DNA of 64,000 bases from Acidobacteriota bacterium (GTDB lineage: Bacteria; Acidobacteriota; Polarisedimenticolia; Polarisedimenticolales; Polarisedimenticolaceae): assembly GCA_029861955.1 (NCBI GenBank), contig JAOTYK010000012.1:1-64000 (forward strand), read 5' to 3'. A program made the translations under genes and the position numbers. The notes under the pieces are model-generated. The model had not been told where the DNA came from. It searched no databases and saw only the letters and a list, made by a program, of their open reading frames with translations. This document shows positions 36,301 to 44,422 of this stretch, piece by piece; the first letter of the stretch is position 1; every line of letters starts with the position of its first letter.

Positions 36301-37326
36301 GTGCAGGATAATCTCGACCGGATCCGGCAGGCCTTCGACGAGGCACTGACCGCGGCTCGCGACGACCCGAAGGCCGTCGACGAGGTGCGGGTTCGCTTTC
36401 TCGGTCGCAAGGGCGAGTTGCAGGCGTTGATGAAGCAGCTGGGGGCGTTGTCCAAGGACGAACGTCCGGCGTTCGGTCAGGCCATCAACCAGCTCAAGAA
36501 GACCGTCGAGGCGTCCCTGGACGACGCGATCGCACAAGCCCGCAAGGCCGAGAGCGACCGGAAGATCGTCGGCGAAGCCGTCGACATCTCGCTACCCGCG
36601 TGCCACCCGTGGCCCGGGTCCCTGCACCCGGTCACCCGCACCCGACGGGAGTTGGAACAGATCTTCCGAGATCTCGGTTTCACCATCGAGTCCGGACCGG
36701 AGGTCGAGGACGACTTCCACAACTTCCAGGCGCTGAATCTTCCGCCGGATCATCCAGCTCGAGACGCCACCGACACGTTCTACCTGTCCGGGGGCCTCCT
36801 GCTACGCACCCACACGTCCCCCGTGCAGATTCGGACGATGCAACGCACGCCACCGCCGATCCGTATGGTCTGTCCGGGACGGGTCTTTCGCAGAGACCTC
36901 GACGCGACTCACCTGCCGATGTTCCACCAACTCGAAGCGTTGGTCGTCGGCGAGAACATCTCGATGGCCGATCTCAAGGGAACCCTCTCGACGGTCTGGA
37001 AACGGTTCTTCGGCGACGACGCACGGATGCGTCTTCGCCCGGGTTACTTTCCCTTCGTCGAGCCCGGTTGCGAGTACGACGTCTCGTGCACGATGTGCGA
37101 CGGCGCGGGATGCAGGATCTGCAAGCGGTCCGGCTGGATCGAACTCGGGGGTGCCGGAATGGTTCACCCGGAGGTCTTCCGTGCGGTGAACCTGGACCCG
37201 GAAAAGGTCTCCGGCTTCGCCTTCGGTCTCGGGATCGACCGGATCGCCATGATGCGCCACAGCATCGACGATCTCCGGCTGTTGGTCGAGAACGATCTCC
37301 GTTTCCTTCAGCAGTTTCCGTCATGA
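36301..37326 (+). CDS. pheS: Phenylalanyl-tRNA synthetase alpha subunit
   Basis: This is a 341-residue class II subunit. The N-terminal coiled coil (1-~85) includes VRFLGRKGELQALMKQLGAL. The catalytic core has GSLHPVTRTRRELEQIF, EDDFHNFQALNLPPDHPARD, HTSPVQIRTM, PGRVFRRDLDATHLPMFHQ (motif 2) and GFAFGLGIDRIAMMRH (motif 3). A four-Cys cluster (CTMCDGAGCRICKRSGW) is present, as in many bacterial PheS. The start is GTG at 36301, 12 bases after rplT. The stop overlaps the pheT ATG. Confidence 0.97.
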   Translation: MQDNLDRIRQAFDEALTAARDDPKAVDEVRVRFLGRKGELQALMKQLGALSKDERPAFGQAINQLKKTVEASLDDAIAQARKAESDRKIVGEAVDISLPACHPWPGSLHPVTRTRRELEQIFRDLGFTIESGPEVEDDFHNFQALNLPPDHPARDATDTFYLSGGLLLRTHTSPVQIRTMQRTPPPIRMVCPGRVFRRDLDATHLPMFHQLEALVVGENISMADLKGTLSTVWKRFFGDDARMRLRPGYFPFVEPGCEYDVSCTMCDGAGCRICKRSGWIELGGAGMVHPEVFRAVNLDPEKVSGFAFGLGIDRIAMMRHSIDDLRLLVENDLRFLQQFPS

Positions 37327-39386
37327 TCGCCTCCTACCAATGGCTACGGGCGCTTTGCCCGACCGACGCCGGCCCGGAGCGCGTGGCCGAACTCTTGACC
37401 TCTCGAGGGCTGACGGTTGACAGCCTCGATGCGGGAGCCACGGACGTCGCGCTGGAGATCGACATCCCCGCGAACCGTCCCGACTGCCTCGGTCATGTCG
37501 GCCTGGCGCGTGAGCTCGCCGCCGGACTTGGCGTGGAGCGGGCCGAAGAGATCGACCCGCCGACGGCGGACGGCGCACCCGTCACCGACTCATTTGCGGT
37601 CACCATCGACGAGCCGGATCTTTGCCGTCGCTACACGGCGTCCCTGGTCCGAAACGTCCAGGTCGGTCCGTCCCCCGCGTGGGTGGTTGAGCGGTTGACC
37701 ACCTGCGGATTGCGCTCGATCAACAACGTCGTGGATGCATCCAATCTCGTCTTGCTCGAGACCGGCCATCCCATCCACTTCTTCGACGCTGCGACCCTCA
37801 AGGGCGGCCATGTTCGGATTCGCTGCGCGACGGACGGCGAGCCGTTCACCACACTCGATGACGAACCGCGTGCGCTCACGGCGAACACCCTGATGATTGC
37901 CGACGACGAACGTCCCCTCGCGTTGGCCGGTGTGATGGGCGGCGCCGACAGCGAGATAGGCGAGAGCACCGAACAGGTTCTGATCGAGGCCGCGTGGTTC
38001 GCTCCTTCGTCCATCCGAGGCACGGCGCGTCGCCTCGGAATGCACACGGATGCAAGCCACCGCTTCGAACGCGGGGCGGACCCCGAGGGTGTCTTGCGTG
38101 CGCAACGTCTTGCGCAGCGTCTTCTCGGCGAACTCGCCGGTGGGAAGCCGGCACCCGGATTGATCGATGCACACCCACTTCCTCACGTCCGCCCGTCGCG
38201 CACACTCCGTGAATCGGAGTTGCCAAGACTCCTTGGCTTCTCGCCGGAGTCGGACCACATCCAGTCCGCGTTCGCGGCCCTGGAACTCGACCCGATGCCC
38301 GGCGACGAGGGCGTCTGGAACGTTACCGTGCCGAGCTGGCGTGTCGATCTGGAGGTCGAGGCCGATCTCGTCGAGGAGGTGGCCCGTCACGTCGGCTATG
38401 ACAACATCCCCACCGTCGGCGACGAGGCTCGCCCGGCGCCACCCTCGCGGAGCGAGCGAGCCACCGAGGAGCGGGCGCGGGACCTGACCTCTCAGCTGGG
38501 CTTTCACGAGGCGTTCGGCTACTCCATGGTCGGACAGGGCGAAGATGCCGCATGGGTCGAGCCCGACAGCCCGAAACCGATGCAGGTCGAAAACCCGATC
38601 GCCGACTGGCTGTCCCAGATGCGTCGGTCGATCCTCCCGACTCTTCGGCGGGCCGCCGAGCTGAACCACCGACGGGGGCAGACGGACGTCCGTCTCTTCG
38701 AGGTCGGGCGGGTCTTTCTCCGTCCCGACGATGCGGCCGAGGGCGATTTCCCACACGAGTCCCTACGGCTCGGTCTGGCGTGGTCCGGGGCGGCGAGACC
38801 GCGCCACTGGTCGCGTCCGACGGACTGCGTGACGCTCCCCGAACTGCAGGGCCTCGTCGAGCGACTTCTCGCAGGCCTACAGCCCTCCGTCAAGCGGCTC
38901 CCGGTGGCCGGTGGTCCGTCGGCCTACCAACCCGGTCGGGCCGTGACCTGGAAAGACCCCGATGGTAAAGCCGTCGCCTGGGCGGGTCATATCCACCCGG
39001 ATCTTTGCGACGATCTGCCCGATGGAATCCTGTTCGCCGAGCTGGTGCTGGATCATGTCGGCCGGACCGAGACGGTGAGCTACCGCCGGATCTCTCGCTA
39101 CCCTGCCGTGCATCGTGACCTGGCGGTGGTCGTTCCGGCGGACCTGTCGTACGAGCGGCTCCTCCTGACCGTGACCGACGTCCCGTCCCCCGCACCGGTG
39201 GACTTCAACGCCGTCGACCGCTACCAGGGTCCACCACTGGCGGCCGGCGAGGCATCCCTCACGCTGCGGGCCACCCTGTCGCCGGAGGATCGAACGCTGA
39301 CCGACGAAGAAATCGACGGCTATCGTCGGGCGATGATCGACGCCCTGGGCCGGAATCTCGGCGTCGAGATCCGCCAGGGTGACTGA
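37323..39386 (+). CDS. pheT: Phenylalanyl-tRNA synthetase beta subunit lacking the tRNA-binding OB domain
   Basis: The 687-residue subunit is ~100 residues shorter than usual (~795). The N terminus (ASYQWLRALCPTDAGPERVAELLTSRGLTVDSL) runs straight into ATDVALEIDIPANRPDCLGH, which normally lies after residue ~150. The EMAP-like tRNA-binding domain (B2) is therefore absent without any frameshift. The B3/B4 editing region, B5 (RPSRTLRESELPRLLG), the catalytic-like domain (RSILPTLRRAAELNHRRG) and the C-terminal ferredoxin-like anticodon-binding domain (SRYPAVHRDLAVVVP) are intact. The start is ATG at 37323, overlapping the pheS stop. An open frame that extends back to 36600 is only a shadow of pheS. 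Confidence 0.95.
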   Translation: MIASYQWLRALCPTDAGPERVAELLTSRGLTVDSLDAGATDVALEIDIPANRPDCLGHVGLARELAAGLGVERAEEIDPPTADGAPVTDSFAVTIDEPDLCRRYTASLVRNVQVGPSPAWVVERLTTCGLRSINNVVDASNLVLLETGHPIHFFDAATLKGGHVRIRCATDGEPFTTLDDEPRALTANTLMIADDERPLALAGVMGGADSEIGESTEQVLIEAAWFAPSSIRGTARRLGMHTDASHRFERGADPEGVLRAQRLAQRLLGELAGGKPAPGLIDAHPLPHVRPSRTLRESELPRLLGFSPESDHIQSAFAALELDPMPGDEGVWNVTVPSWRVDLEVEADLVEEVARHVGYDNIPTVGDEARPAPPSRSERATEERARDLTSQLGFHEAFGYSMVGQGEDAAWVEPDSPKPMQVENPIADWLSQMRRSILPTLRRAAELNHRRGQTDVRLFEVGRVFLRPDDAAEGDFPHESLRLGLAWSGAARPRHWSRPTDCVTLPELQGLVERLLAGLQPSVKRLPVAGGPSAYQPGRAVTWKDPDGKAVAWAGHIHPDLCDDLPDGILFAELVLDHVGRTETVSYRRISRYPAVHRDLAVVVPADLSYERLLLTVTDVPSPAPVDFNAVDRYQGPPLAAGEASLTLRATLSPEDRTLTDEEIDGYRRAMIDALGRNLGVEIRQGD

Positions 39387-39440
39387 CGACGCAGACGGCT
39401 AGAGACAACCGGTCCCGGATCGTTGTAAGATCTTGTGGAT

Positions 39441-39701
39441 ATGAGCGATACGATCCGTCAGTTAGAGCAACGAGTCGGGCTGGCCGTCAAGCGGCTCAGC
39501 AAGCTCGCTGCCGAAAAGCAGCAGCTCGAAGCCGAGTTGCGGCTCTTGAAAGAGACCCTGGATGGCAACGGCGCGGGCCTGGAAGTCGAGCAGGGCGGCG
39601 ACAGCGACGGATGGCGTTCGACACGTCACGAATTGTTGCAGTTGATCCGTCAGACACTGGAAGAGTCCCGTGAGCCGGACTCGATTGCGGACGGCGTCTG
39701 A
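39441..39701 (+). CDS. Small coiled-coil protein upstream of zapA (ZapB-like)
   Basis: The 86-residue protein begins with a heptad-rich coiled coil (TIRQLEQRVGLAVKRLSKLA, then EKQQLEAELRLLKETL) and ends in a short helix (RHELLQLIRQTLEES). In many bacteria a ZapB-like or 'cell division' coiled-coil protein is encoded just before zapA, and this fits in size and place. Sequence similarity is too low to be certain. The start is ATG at 39441, although a GTG at 39435 is possible. Confidence 0.65.
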   Translation: MSDTIRQLEQRVGLAVKRLSKLAAEKQQLEAELRLLKETLDGNGAGLEVEQGGDSDGWRSTRHELLQLIRQTLEESREPDSIADGV

Positions 39702-39716
39702 AATTAGGGATAGGGA

Positions 39717-40025
39717 ATGAGCGAACCACCAGCAAAAGCGACGCCGGTCACGATTCTCGGGACGACGTACCACCTTCGTGGTCACGAGGATGAGGAGTAC
39801 CTGCTGCAGCTAGCGAGGCTGGTGGACGGAAAGATGCGCGAAGTCGCATCGGCGACCGGGACCGCGGACTCGATGAAGATCGCGATTCTCGGCTGCTTGA
39901 ATTTGGCAGATGACTACATCCGAGCCAGCCGTGACGGTGGATCGGCGTCCGGGAATCCGGACAAGGACCACGAGCGACGGTTGACCCGGATGGTGACTCT
40001 TCTGGACGAGGCACTCGCAGAATAG
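39717..40025 (+). CDS. zapA: Cell division protein ZapA
   Basis: The 102-residue protein has the ZapA fold: an N-terminal beta hairpin VTILGTTYHLRGHEDEEYLL, then the helix RLVDGKMREVASATGTADSM and IAILGCLNLADDYIRA, ending in a coiled coil. ZapA bundles FtsZ filaments at midcell. The ATG is 15 bases after the upstream coiled-coil gene, with a weak GGGA site. The 6S RNA follows. Confidence 0.9.
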   Translation: MSEPPAKATPVTILGTTYHLRGHEDEEYLLQLARLVDGKMREVASATGTADSMKIAILGCLNLADDYIRASRDGGSASGNPDKDHERRLTRMVTLLDEALAE

Positions 40026-40364
40026 GGTCACACACACAGCCGCGAAGACGGTGGCAGTGTGGTATTGGAGAAAGTCTGGATCTCTCTTGTGGTCGCAAAA
40101 CAGACCAGAGAGTAAATTGAGGATGGCCCTGCGGGGCACGTGAAGGACTGGTCAGCTTGAGCCAACACTCACGCATCGGGAATCTGATATGCGACCGTGG
40201 TGAGCAGGCCTCTCATCGGAAGAGGAAGCCTGAAGCGGTTCTTGGAATCCCACCTGGCGAACCCGGTTCAACTTAAACCATCCTCACGACCTCGCGGGGT
40301 TCCTTACCCGTTCCAGTTTTCTCCGGTCCACGCTCCCCGCCTCACGGCGTAGGGGCCGCGAAAC
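40026..40364. other. 339-base non-coding gap holding the 6S RNA
   Basis: Apart from the 6S RNA (40115-40290) the gap contains a possible upstream promoter (TTGTGG at 40087-40092, TAAATT at 40113-40118, 20-base spacer, weak) and, after the RNA, the rny leader with AGGGG at 40351-40355. No protein-coding signal was seen. Confidence 0.5.
40115..40290 (+). ncRNA. ssrS: 6S RNA (RNA polymerase regulator)
   Basis: About 175 bases between zapA and the RNase Y gene. The ends pair as GAGGATGG (40119-40126) with CCATCCTC (40278-40285). An inner helix pairs AGCTTGAGCC with GGTTCAACTT (one mismatch, wobbles). The apical part GGTGAGCAGGC-CTCT (from ~40199) folds back on AGAG...GCCTG (40221-40232) and closely resembles the GGTGAGCATGC...GAAGCC region of E. 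coli 6S RNA. A large unpaired central bubble remains, which mimics an open promoter in known 6S RNAs. The zapA-ssrS order is the same as in gammaproteobacteria. 6S RNA binds sigma70-holoenzyme in stationary phase. The ends are approximate. Confidence 0.8.
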
Positions 40365-41912
40365 TTGCAACAAGAATTCGTCATCGTCGCACCGATTGTC
40401 CTCGGTAGCCTGGCGGGGATCATTGCGGCCGTCGTCGGGGGTCTGAGAGCCCGTCGAGTCCTGGCTGCCGCCGCCGAACATCGGGATCAACTCCTCCGTG
40501 AAGCGGAACAGGAGGCCCTGGCACGTCGCAAGGAGATCGAGGTCGAAGCCCAGGAAAAGGCGATGAGTCGCCAGGAGGACTTCGATCGACTGGAACGCGA
40601 GCTGGAGGAGCGACAGGCCCAGTCGGAACAACGGACGCGGAAACTCGAACGGGAGGGAAGCGAGCTCGGCCGGCAACGTAAGGATGCCGAGCGAATGCAG
40701 GCCCGAATCGAGACCAAGGACTCTGAGCGGACCCGGCTCCTGGCCCTCGCCGAAACGCAGCAGAAGGACAGCCAAACGACCCTGGAGCGGATCGCCGGCC
40801 TGTCGGCCGACGAAGCACGGCTCGAGTTGGTCGAACAGATAGAGGAAGAGGCCCGGAGCGAGGCCGCCCGACGGGCCCGTAAGACCGAGGACGAGGCGCG
40901 CCGTTCCGCGGAACGCGAAGCCGTCAACCTGATGGTCCAGGCGTCGCAGCGGGTCAATATCCAGGACGTCGTCGAAACGACGGTCAGCTTCTTCGAGCTG
41001 CCGAGCGACGAGATGAAGGGTCGAATCATCGGTCGTGAGGGACGAAACATCCGCGCCCTCGAGATGGCGACGGGAATCGACCTGATCGTGGACGATACCC
41101 CGCGTTCGATCATCATCTCCTCCTTCGATCCCGTGCGACGCGAGGTTGCACGGATCTCGATCGAGCGACTGGTCGCCGATGGCCGCATCCATCCGGCGCG
41201 GATCGAAGAGGTCGTGGCCAAGGTCGGCGAGGACTTCGACGAGCGGGTTCTCGAGCATGGGAACGACGCCGCCTACAGCATGGGGATCTCGGATATCCAT
41301 CCACGGCTGGCCAGCCGATTGGGTCAGATGCGATACCACACGGCCCACGGACAGAATCTGATGCATCACTGTCGCGAGACCGGGTTGATTGCCGGGTTCA
41401 TGGCCCTCGAGATCGCGGCCGATGCGGCCACCTGCCAACGCGCTGGACTGCTGCACGGAATCGGGCAGGTGGATGACTCGGAGACCAATCATCCCCTGCT
41501 GGCCGCTGCGGATATCGCTGAGCGACACGGTGAGGATGCGGCCGTGGTGCATGCGATTCGCAGTCTCCACGGCGACGTCGAGCCACGAAGCATGGAGGCC
41601 CTTCTCGTTCGCACCGCCAAACGGATGAGCGACAATCGACCCGGGGCTCACAAGGAAAACCTGGCCGTCTTCATCGAGCGACTGCGTCGTCTGGAAGAGC
41701 TGGCGACCCGTCACGAGTTCGTCGACCGAGCCTACGCCGTCAAGGCCGGCAAGGAGATTCGCGTCCTGGTCGATGCCAAGAATTGCTCCGACCAGCAGAC
41801 GTTCGCCCTCTGCAAGCAGATTGCGGGGGAAGTCGAGAAAGAGATCAACTATCCCGGACAGATCAAGATCATCGCCATCCGCGAGAGTCGCGCGGTCCGT
41901 TTCGCGGTGTAG
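40365..41912 (+). CDS. rny: RNase Y homologue with degenerate HD active site
   Basis: This 515-residue protein has all RNase Y parts in order: an N-terminal membrane helix (VIVAPIVLGSLAGIIAAVV), a long charged coiled coil (~30-200), a KH domain (KGRIIGREGRNIRALEM, GxxG intact) and an HD domain (~325-430), then the conserved C-terminal domain (YPGQIKIIAIRESRAVRFAV). In the HD domain the first ligand His335 (LMHHCRE) and His364 remain. The catalytic Asp of the HD pair is Gly365 (LLHGIGQ) and the later metal-binding Asp of 'AADALS' is Lys419 (TAKRMS). RNase Y should therefore not cleave RNA by the known mechanism. The start is TTG at 40365 with AGGGG 9 bases upstream. Its usual partner ymdB follows directly. 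Confidence 0.92.
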   Translation: MQQEFVIVAPIVLGSLAGIIAAVVGGLRARRVLAAAAEHRDQLLREAEQEALARRKEIEVEAQEKAMSRQEDFDRLERELEERQAQSEQRTRKLEREGSELGRQRKDAERMQARIETKDSERTRLLALAETQQKDSQTTLERIAGLSADEARLELVEQIEEEARSEAARRARKTEDEARRSAEREAVNLMVQASQRVNIQDVVETTVSFFELPSDEMKGRIIGREGRNIRALEMATGIDLIVDDTPRSIIISSFDPVRREVARISIERLVADGRIHPARIEEVVAKVGEDFDERVLEHGNDAAYSMGISDIHPRLASRLGQMRYHTAHGQNLMHHCRETGLIAGFMALEIAADAATCQRAGLLHGIGQVDDSETNHPLLAAADIAERHGEDAAVVHAIRSLHGDVEPRSMEALLVRTAKRMSDNRPGAHKENLAVFIERLRRLEELATRHEFVDRAYAVKAGKEIRVLVDAKNCSDQQTFALCKQIAGEVEKEINYPGQIKIIAIRESRAVRFAV

Positions 41913-41913
41913 T

Positions 41914-42699
41914 GTGCGCGTTCTTCTTGTCGGCGATGTGGTCGGTGAGCCAGGACGTCGCATCCTCAAGAAGGGTCTGCGCGACCTGCGCGACCGACAC
42001 CAACCGGATGTCGTCGTGGTCAACGGCGAGAACGCCGCCGCCGGCAACGGGATGACCCCCGCGACGACCAAGGAGATCTTCAAGTCTGGAGCCGACGTCA
42101 TTACGGGCGGCAACCACTCCTGGGATCGCCGCGACATCCTCGAGGTGATCGATCAGCTGCCTCACCTGCTGCGCCCCGCCAACTACCCCCACCCCGCTCC
42201 AGGGCGCGGGACCACGATCTTCGAATCGGAGCAGGGGTTCCGCCTCGGCGTGGTCAATCTGATGGGGCGACTGTTCATGGCGGACCTGGACGACCCCTTT
42301 CGAATGGCGGATGCCATCCTTGAAGATCTAGCCGGTGAGTGCGACGGGATCGTCGTCGACTTCCATGCGGAGGCCAGCAGCGAGAAACAGGCGCTCGGCC
42401 GGTATCTCGACGGGCGTGTCGGCGCGGTTGTCGGCACCCACACCCATGTACCGACGGCCGACGCACGGATCCTTCGCGGCGGAACCGCCTTCATGACGGA
42501 TCTGGGCATGACGGGGCCATACGACTCCATCATCGGCGTCGATGGCGATGCAGCCCTTCAACGCTTCCTTACCCAACGTCCCGTTCGATTCACGCCGGCG
42601 GAGCACGACGTGCGTCTTTGCGGAGCGCTCGTCGAATTGAACCCCGACACGGGGCTCGCTCGATCCATCGAGCGTATCGAATACCCGGACGCGAAATGA
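41914..42699 (+). CDS. ymdB: YmdB-family metallophosphoesterase
   Basis: The 261-residue calcineurin-like phosphodiesterase (TIGR00282 family) has the full metal site: LLVGDVVGEPGRR, VVVNGENAAAGNGM, ITGGNHSWDRRDI, VVDFHAEASSEKQA and GAVVGTHTHVPTAD. The B. subtilis relative hydrolyses cyclic nucleotides and affects biofilm fate; rny-ymdB order is widely conserved. The start is GTG at 41914, one base after the rny stop. The stop overlaps the ispA ATG. Unlike the neighbouring RNase Y, no catalytic residue appears lost. Confidence 0.93.
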   Translation: MRVLLVGDVVGEPGRRILKKGLRDLRDRHQPDVVVVNGENAAAGNGMTPATTKEIFKSGADVITGGNHSWDRRDILEVIDQLPHLLRPANYPHPAPGRGTTIFESEQGFRLGVVNLMGRLFMADLDDPFRMADAILEDLAGECDGIVVDFHAEASSEKQALGRYLDGRVGAVVGTHTHVPTADARILRGGTAFMTDLGMTGPYDSIIGVDGDAALQRFLTQRPVRFTPAEHDVRLCGALVELNPDTGLARSIERIEYPDAK

Positions 42700-43592
42700 G
42701 CAACGTGGAGGTCTCACGGTTCCTGGACGAGAGTCGGAATCGAGTGGAGGGCTATCTGGATTCCAACCTTCCCGATGTCTCGGGGCCTGCGGGTACGATT
42801 GCCGAAGCGATGCGGTATGCCGTTCTTGGGGGTGGCAAGCGAATCCGCCCCGCGTTGGTGTTCGCCGCGTGCGAGGCGGCCGGCGGAAGGGCGGAAGCAA
42901 CCATTCCCGTCGCGGCCGCCATCGAGATGATCCACACGTACTCGCTGATCCACGACGATCTTCCGGCGATGGATGACGACGACCTACGACGTGGGCAGCC
43001 CACGGTTCACCGTAAGTTCGGCGAGGCCGTCGCCATCCTCACGGGCGATGCCCTCCACACACTCGCATTCGAGTGGCTCTCTCGATTCCCTTCCGGCGAC
43101 GACCTGGCCGGCCGGCGCACCCGAGTGTCCACCACCCTTGCGACCGCAGCCGGTGTCGCCGGGATGGTGGGTGGACAGATCGCCGACCTCGAACATGAGC
43201 AGCGCCCGACGGACGAAACGATGCTGGCCTGGATTCACTCCCACAAAACCGGTGCCCTGTTTGCAGCCAGCTCCGAGGTCGGCGGAATCCTCGCAGGCGC
43301 AGACGATTCGATCTGCGCGGACCTGCGCGCTTTCGGCGCAGAACTCGGGCTCACCTTCCAGATCGCCGACGATCTCCTGGACCTGGTATCCACTGCCGAA
43401 ACTCTCGGCAAGACTCCGGGCAAGGATCTTCGGGCCGGCAAGACGACTTATCCCGCGATGTTCGGCGAGGCCGCCACGAGAGAGATGGGCGAGGCCTCCC
43501 TGGCCCGCGCCCGTGCTCATCTGGAACAGAGCGGCGTACATGCGGAGACGCTCTACGCACTGGCGCACCTGGCTCTCCATCGATCCCGGTGA
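42696..43592 (+). CDS. ispA: Polyprenyl (farnesyl/geranylgeranyl) diphosphate synthase
   Basis: This is a 298-residue all-helical prenyltransferase that condenses IPP with allylic diphosphates. The first Asp-rich motif is HDDLPAMDDDDLRRG, with the two-residue insertion of bacterial FPP synthases, and the second is FQIADDLLD. GGKRIRPALV and the GKT(T)YP segment are conserved. The residues just before the first motif (MIHTYSLI) suit a C15-C20 product, but chain length is not certain. The ATG overlaps the ymdB stop. The order ispA-tlyA-nadK is a known bacterial cluster; dxs and xseB, often present, are absent. Confidence 0.93.
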   Translation: MSNVEVSRFLDESRNRVEGYLDSNLPDVSGPAGTIAEAMRYAVLGGGKRIRPALVFAACEAAGGRAEATIPVAAAIEMIHTYSLIHDDLPAMDDDDLRRGQPTVHRKFGEAVAILTGDALHTLAFEWLSRFPSGDDLAGRRTRVSTTLATAAGVAGMVGGQIADLEHEQRPTDETMLAWIHSHKTGALFAASSEVGGILAGADDSICADLRAFGAELGLTFQIADDLLDLVSTAETLGKTPGKDLRAGKTTYPAMFGEAATREMGEASLARARAHLEQSGVHAETLYALAHLALHRSR

Positions 43593-44422
43593 AATTCATG
43601 GCGACCAAACCGCCGCAGAAGCGACGTCTCGATGAGATCCTGGTCGAACGGGGCCTCGCGAAGAATCGCAGCCGCGCCCACGCCCTGATCCTCGCCGGGC
43701 GCGTGCTCTCGGGCTCGACGCGACTGTCGAAACCCGGTGTGCGACACGCCGCCGATGTCGAACTCACCGTCCACCAGGGTCGTCGCTGGGTCGGCCGTGG
43801 CGCAGAAAAGCTGATGGGTGCCCTGGAGAACTTCGGGATCGACGCCACGGGTCGTGTTGCCGTCGATGTCGGCTCGTCGACCGGTGGATTCACCCAGGTC
43901 CTGCTGGAGGCCGGCGCGAAGCCGGTGATGGCCATCGACGTCGGACGCGGGCAGATGGACTGGAGCCTACGGAACGACCCGCGGGTGATCGTGATGGAGG
44001 GGATCAATGCCCGCCATCTCGAGCCGGGGCAGCTACCCGAGACCCCATCGATCGCCGTGATGGATGTATCCTTCATCTCGATCGAACGGATACTCCCGGC
44101 CCTGGCCGGTTGCCTGACAGAGGACGGAGAGATCGTCAGCCTGATCAAGCCTCAGTTCGAGGTTGGACGGGGCCAGGTCGGCAAGGGTGGCATCGTGCGT
44201 GACGCGTCTCTGCACCAGGCCGTGACGGAACGGATCGTCCAATTCGTTCGGGCGGCGGGTTGGTCGGTCCGGGGGCTCTGCCGGTCTCCGATCGCAGGCA
44301 CCGATGGCAATCGTGAATTTTTTATCCATATCGGATTAGGAAGCGCCACGGGTTCCCTCGCGGAGAGTACGATAGCGTCTGTCATCGAAGGGCTCTGTAA
44401 CCTCGACGGGGACGATTCATGA
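43589..44422 (+). CDS. tlyA: TlyA-type rRNA 2'-O-methyltransferase (hemolysin A family)
   Basis: The 277-residue protein has an N-terminal S4 RNA-binding domain (KRRLDEILVERGLAKNRSRA, 12-~70) and an FtsJ-like methyltransferase with SAM motif VDVGSSTGGFTQVLL and catalytic-type segments DVSFISIERI and IKPQFEVGRGQ. In mycobacteria the enzyme methylates 16S and 23S rRNA cytidines. The GTG at 43589 overlaps the ispA stop (GTGA); an ATG three codons later is the alternative start. The stop overlaps the nadK ATG. Confidence 0.93.
   Translation: MKFMATKPPQKRRLDEILVERGLAKNRSRAHALILAGRVLSGSTRLSKPGVRHAADVELTVHQGRRWVGRGAEKLMGALENFGIDATGRVAVDVGSSTGGFTQVLLEAGAKPVMAIDVGRGQMDWSLRNDPRVIVMEGINARHLEPGQLPETPSIAVMDVSFISIERILPALAGCLTEDGEIVSLIKPQFEVGRGQVGKGGIVRDASLHQAVTERIVQFVRAAGWSVRGLCRSPIAGTDGNREFFIHIGLGSATGSLAESTIASVIEGLCNLDGDDS

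Noticed and set aside
36600-37322. Possible long N-terminal extension of PheT that would restore a missing domain
   Set aside because: The frame is open through pheS, but its translation is Arg/Pro/Ser-rich and shows no OB fold; pheT starts at the ATGA overlap at 37323.
40284-42137. 617-residue open frame on the minus strand
   Set aside because: It is antisense to the RNase Y homologue and ymdB, whose domains are unmistakable.
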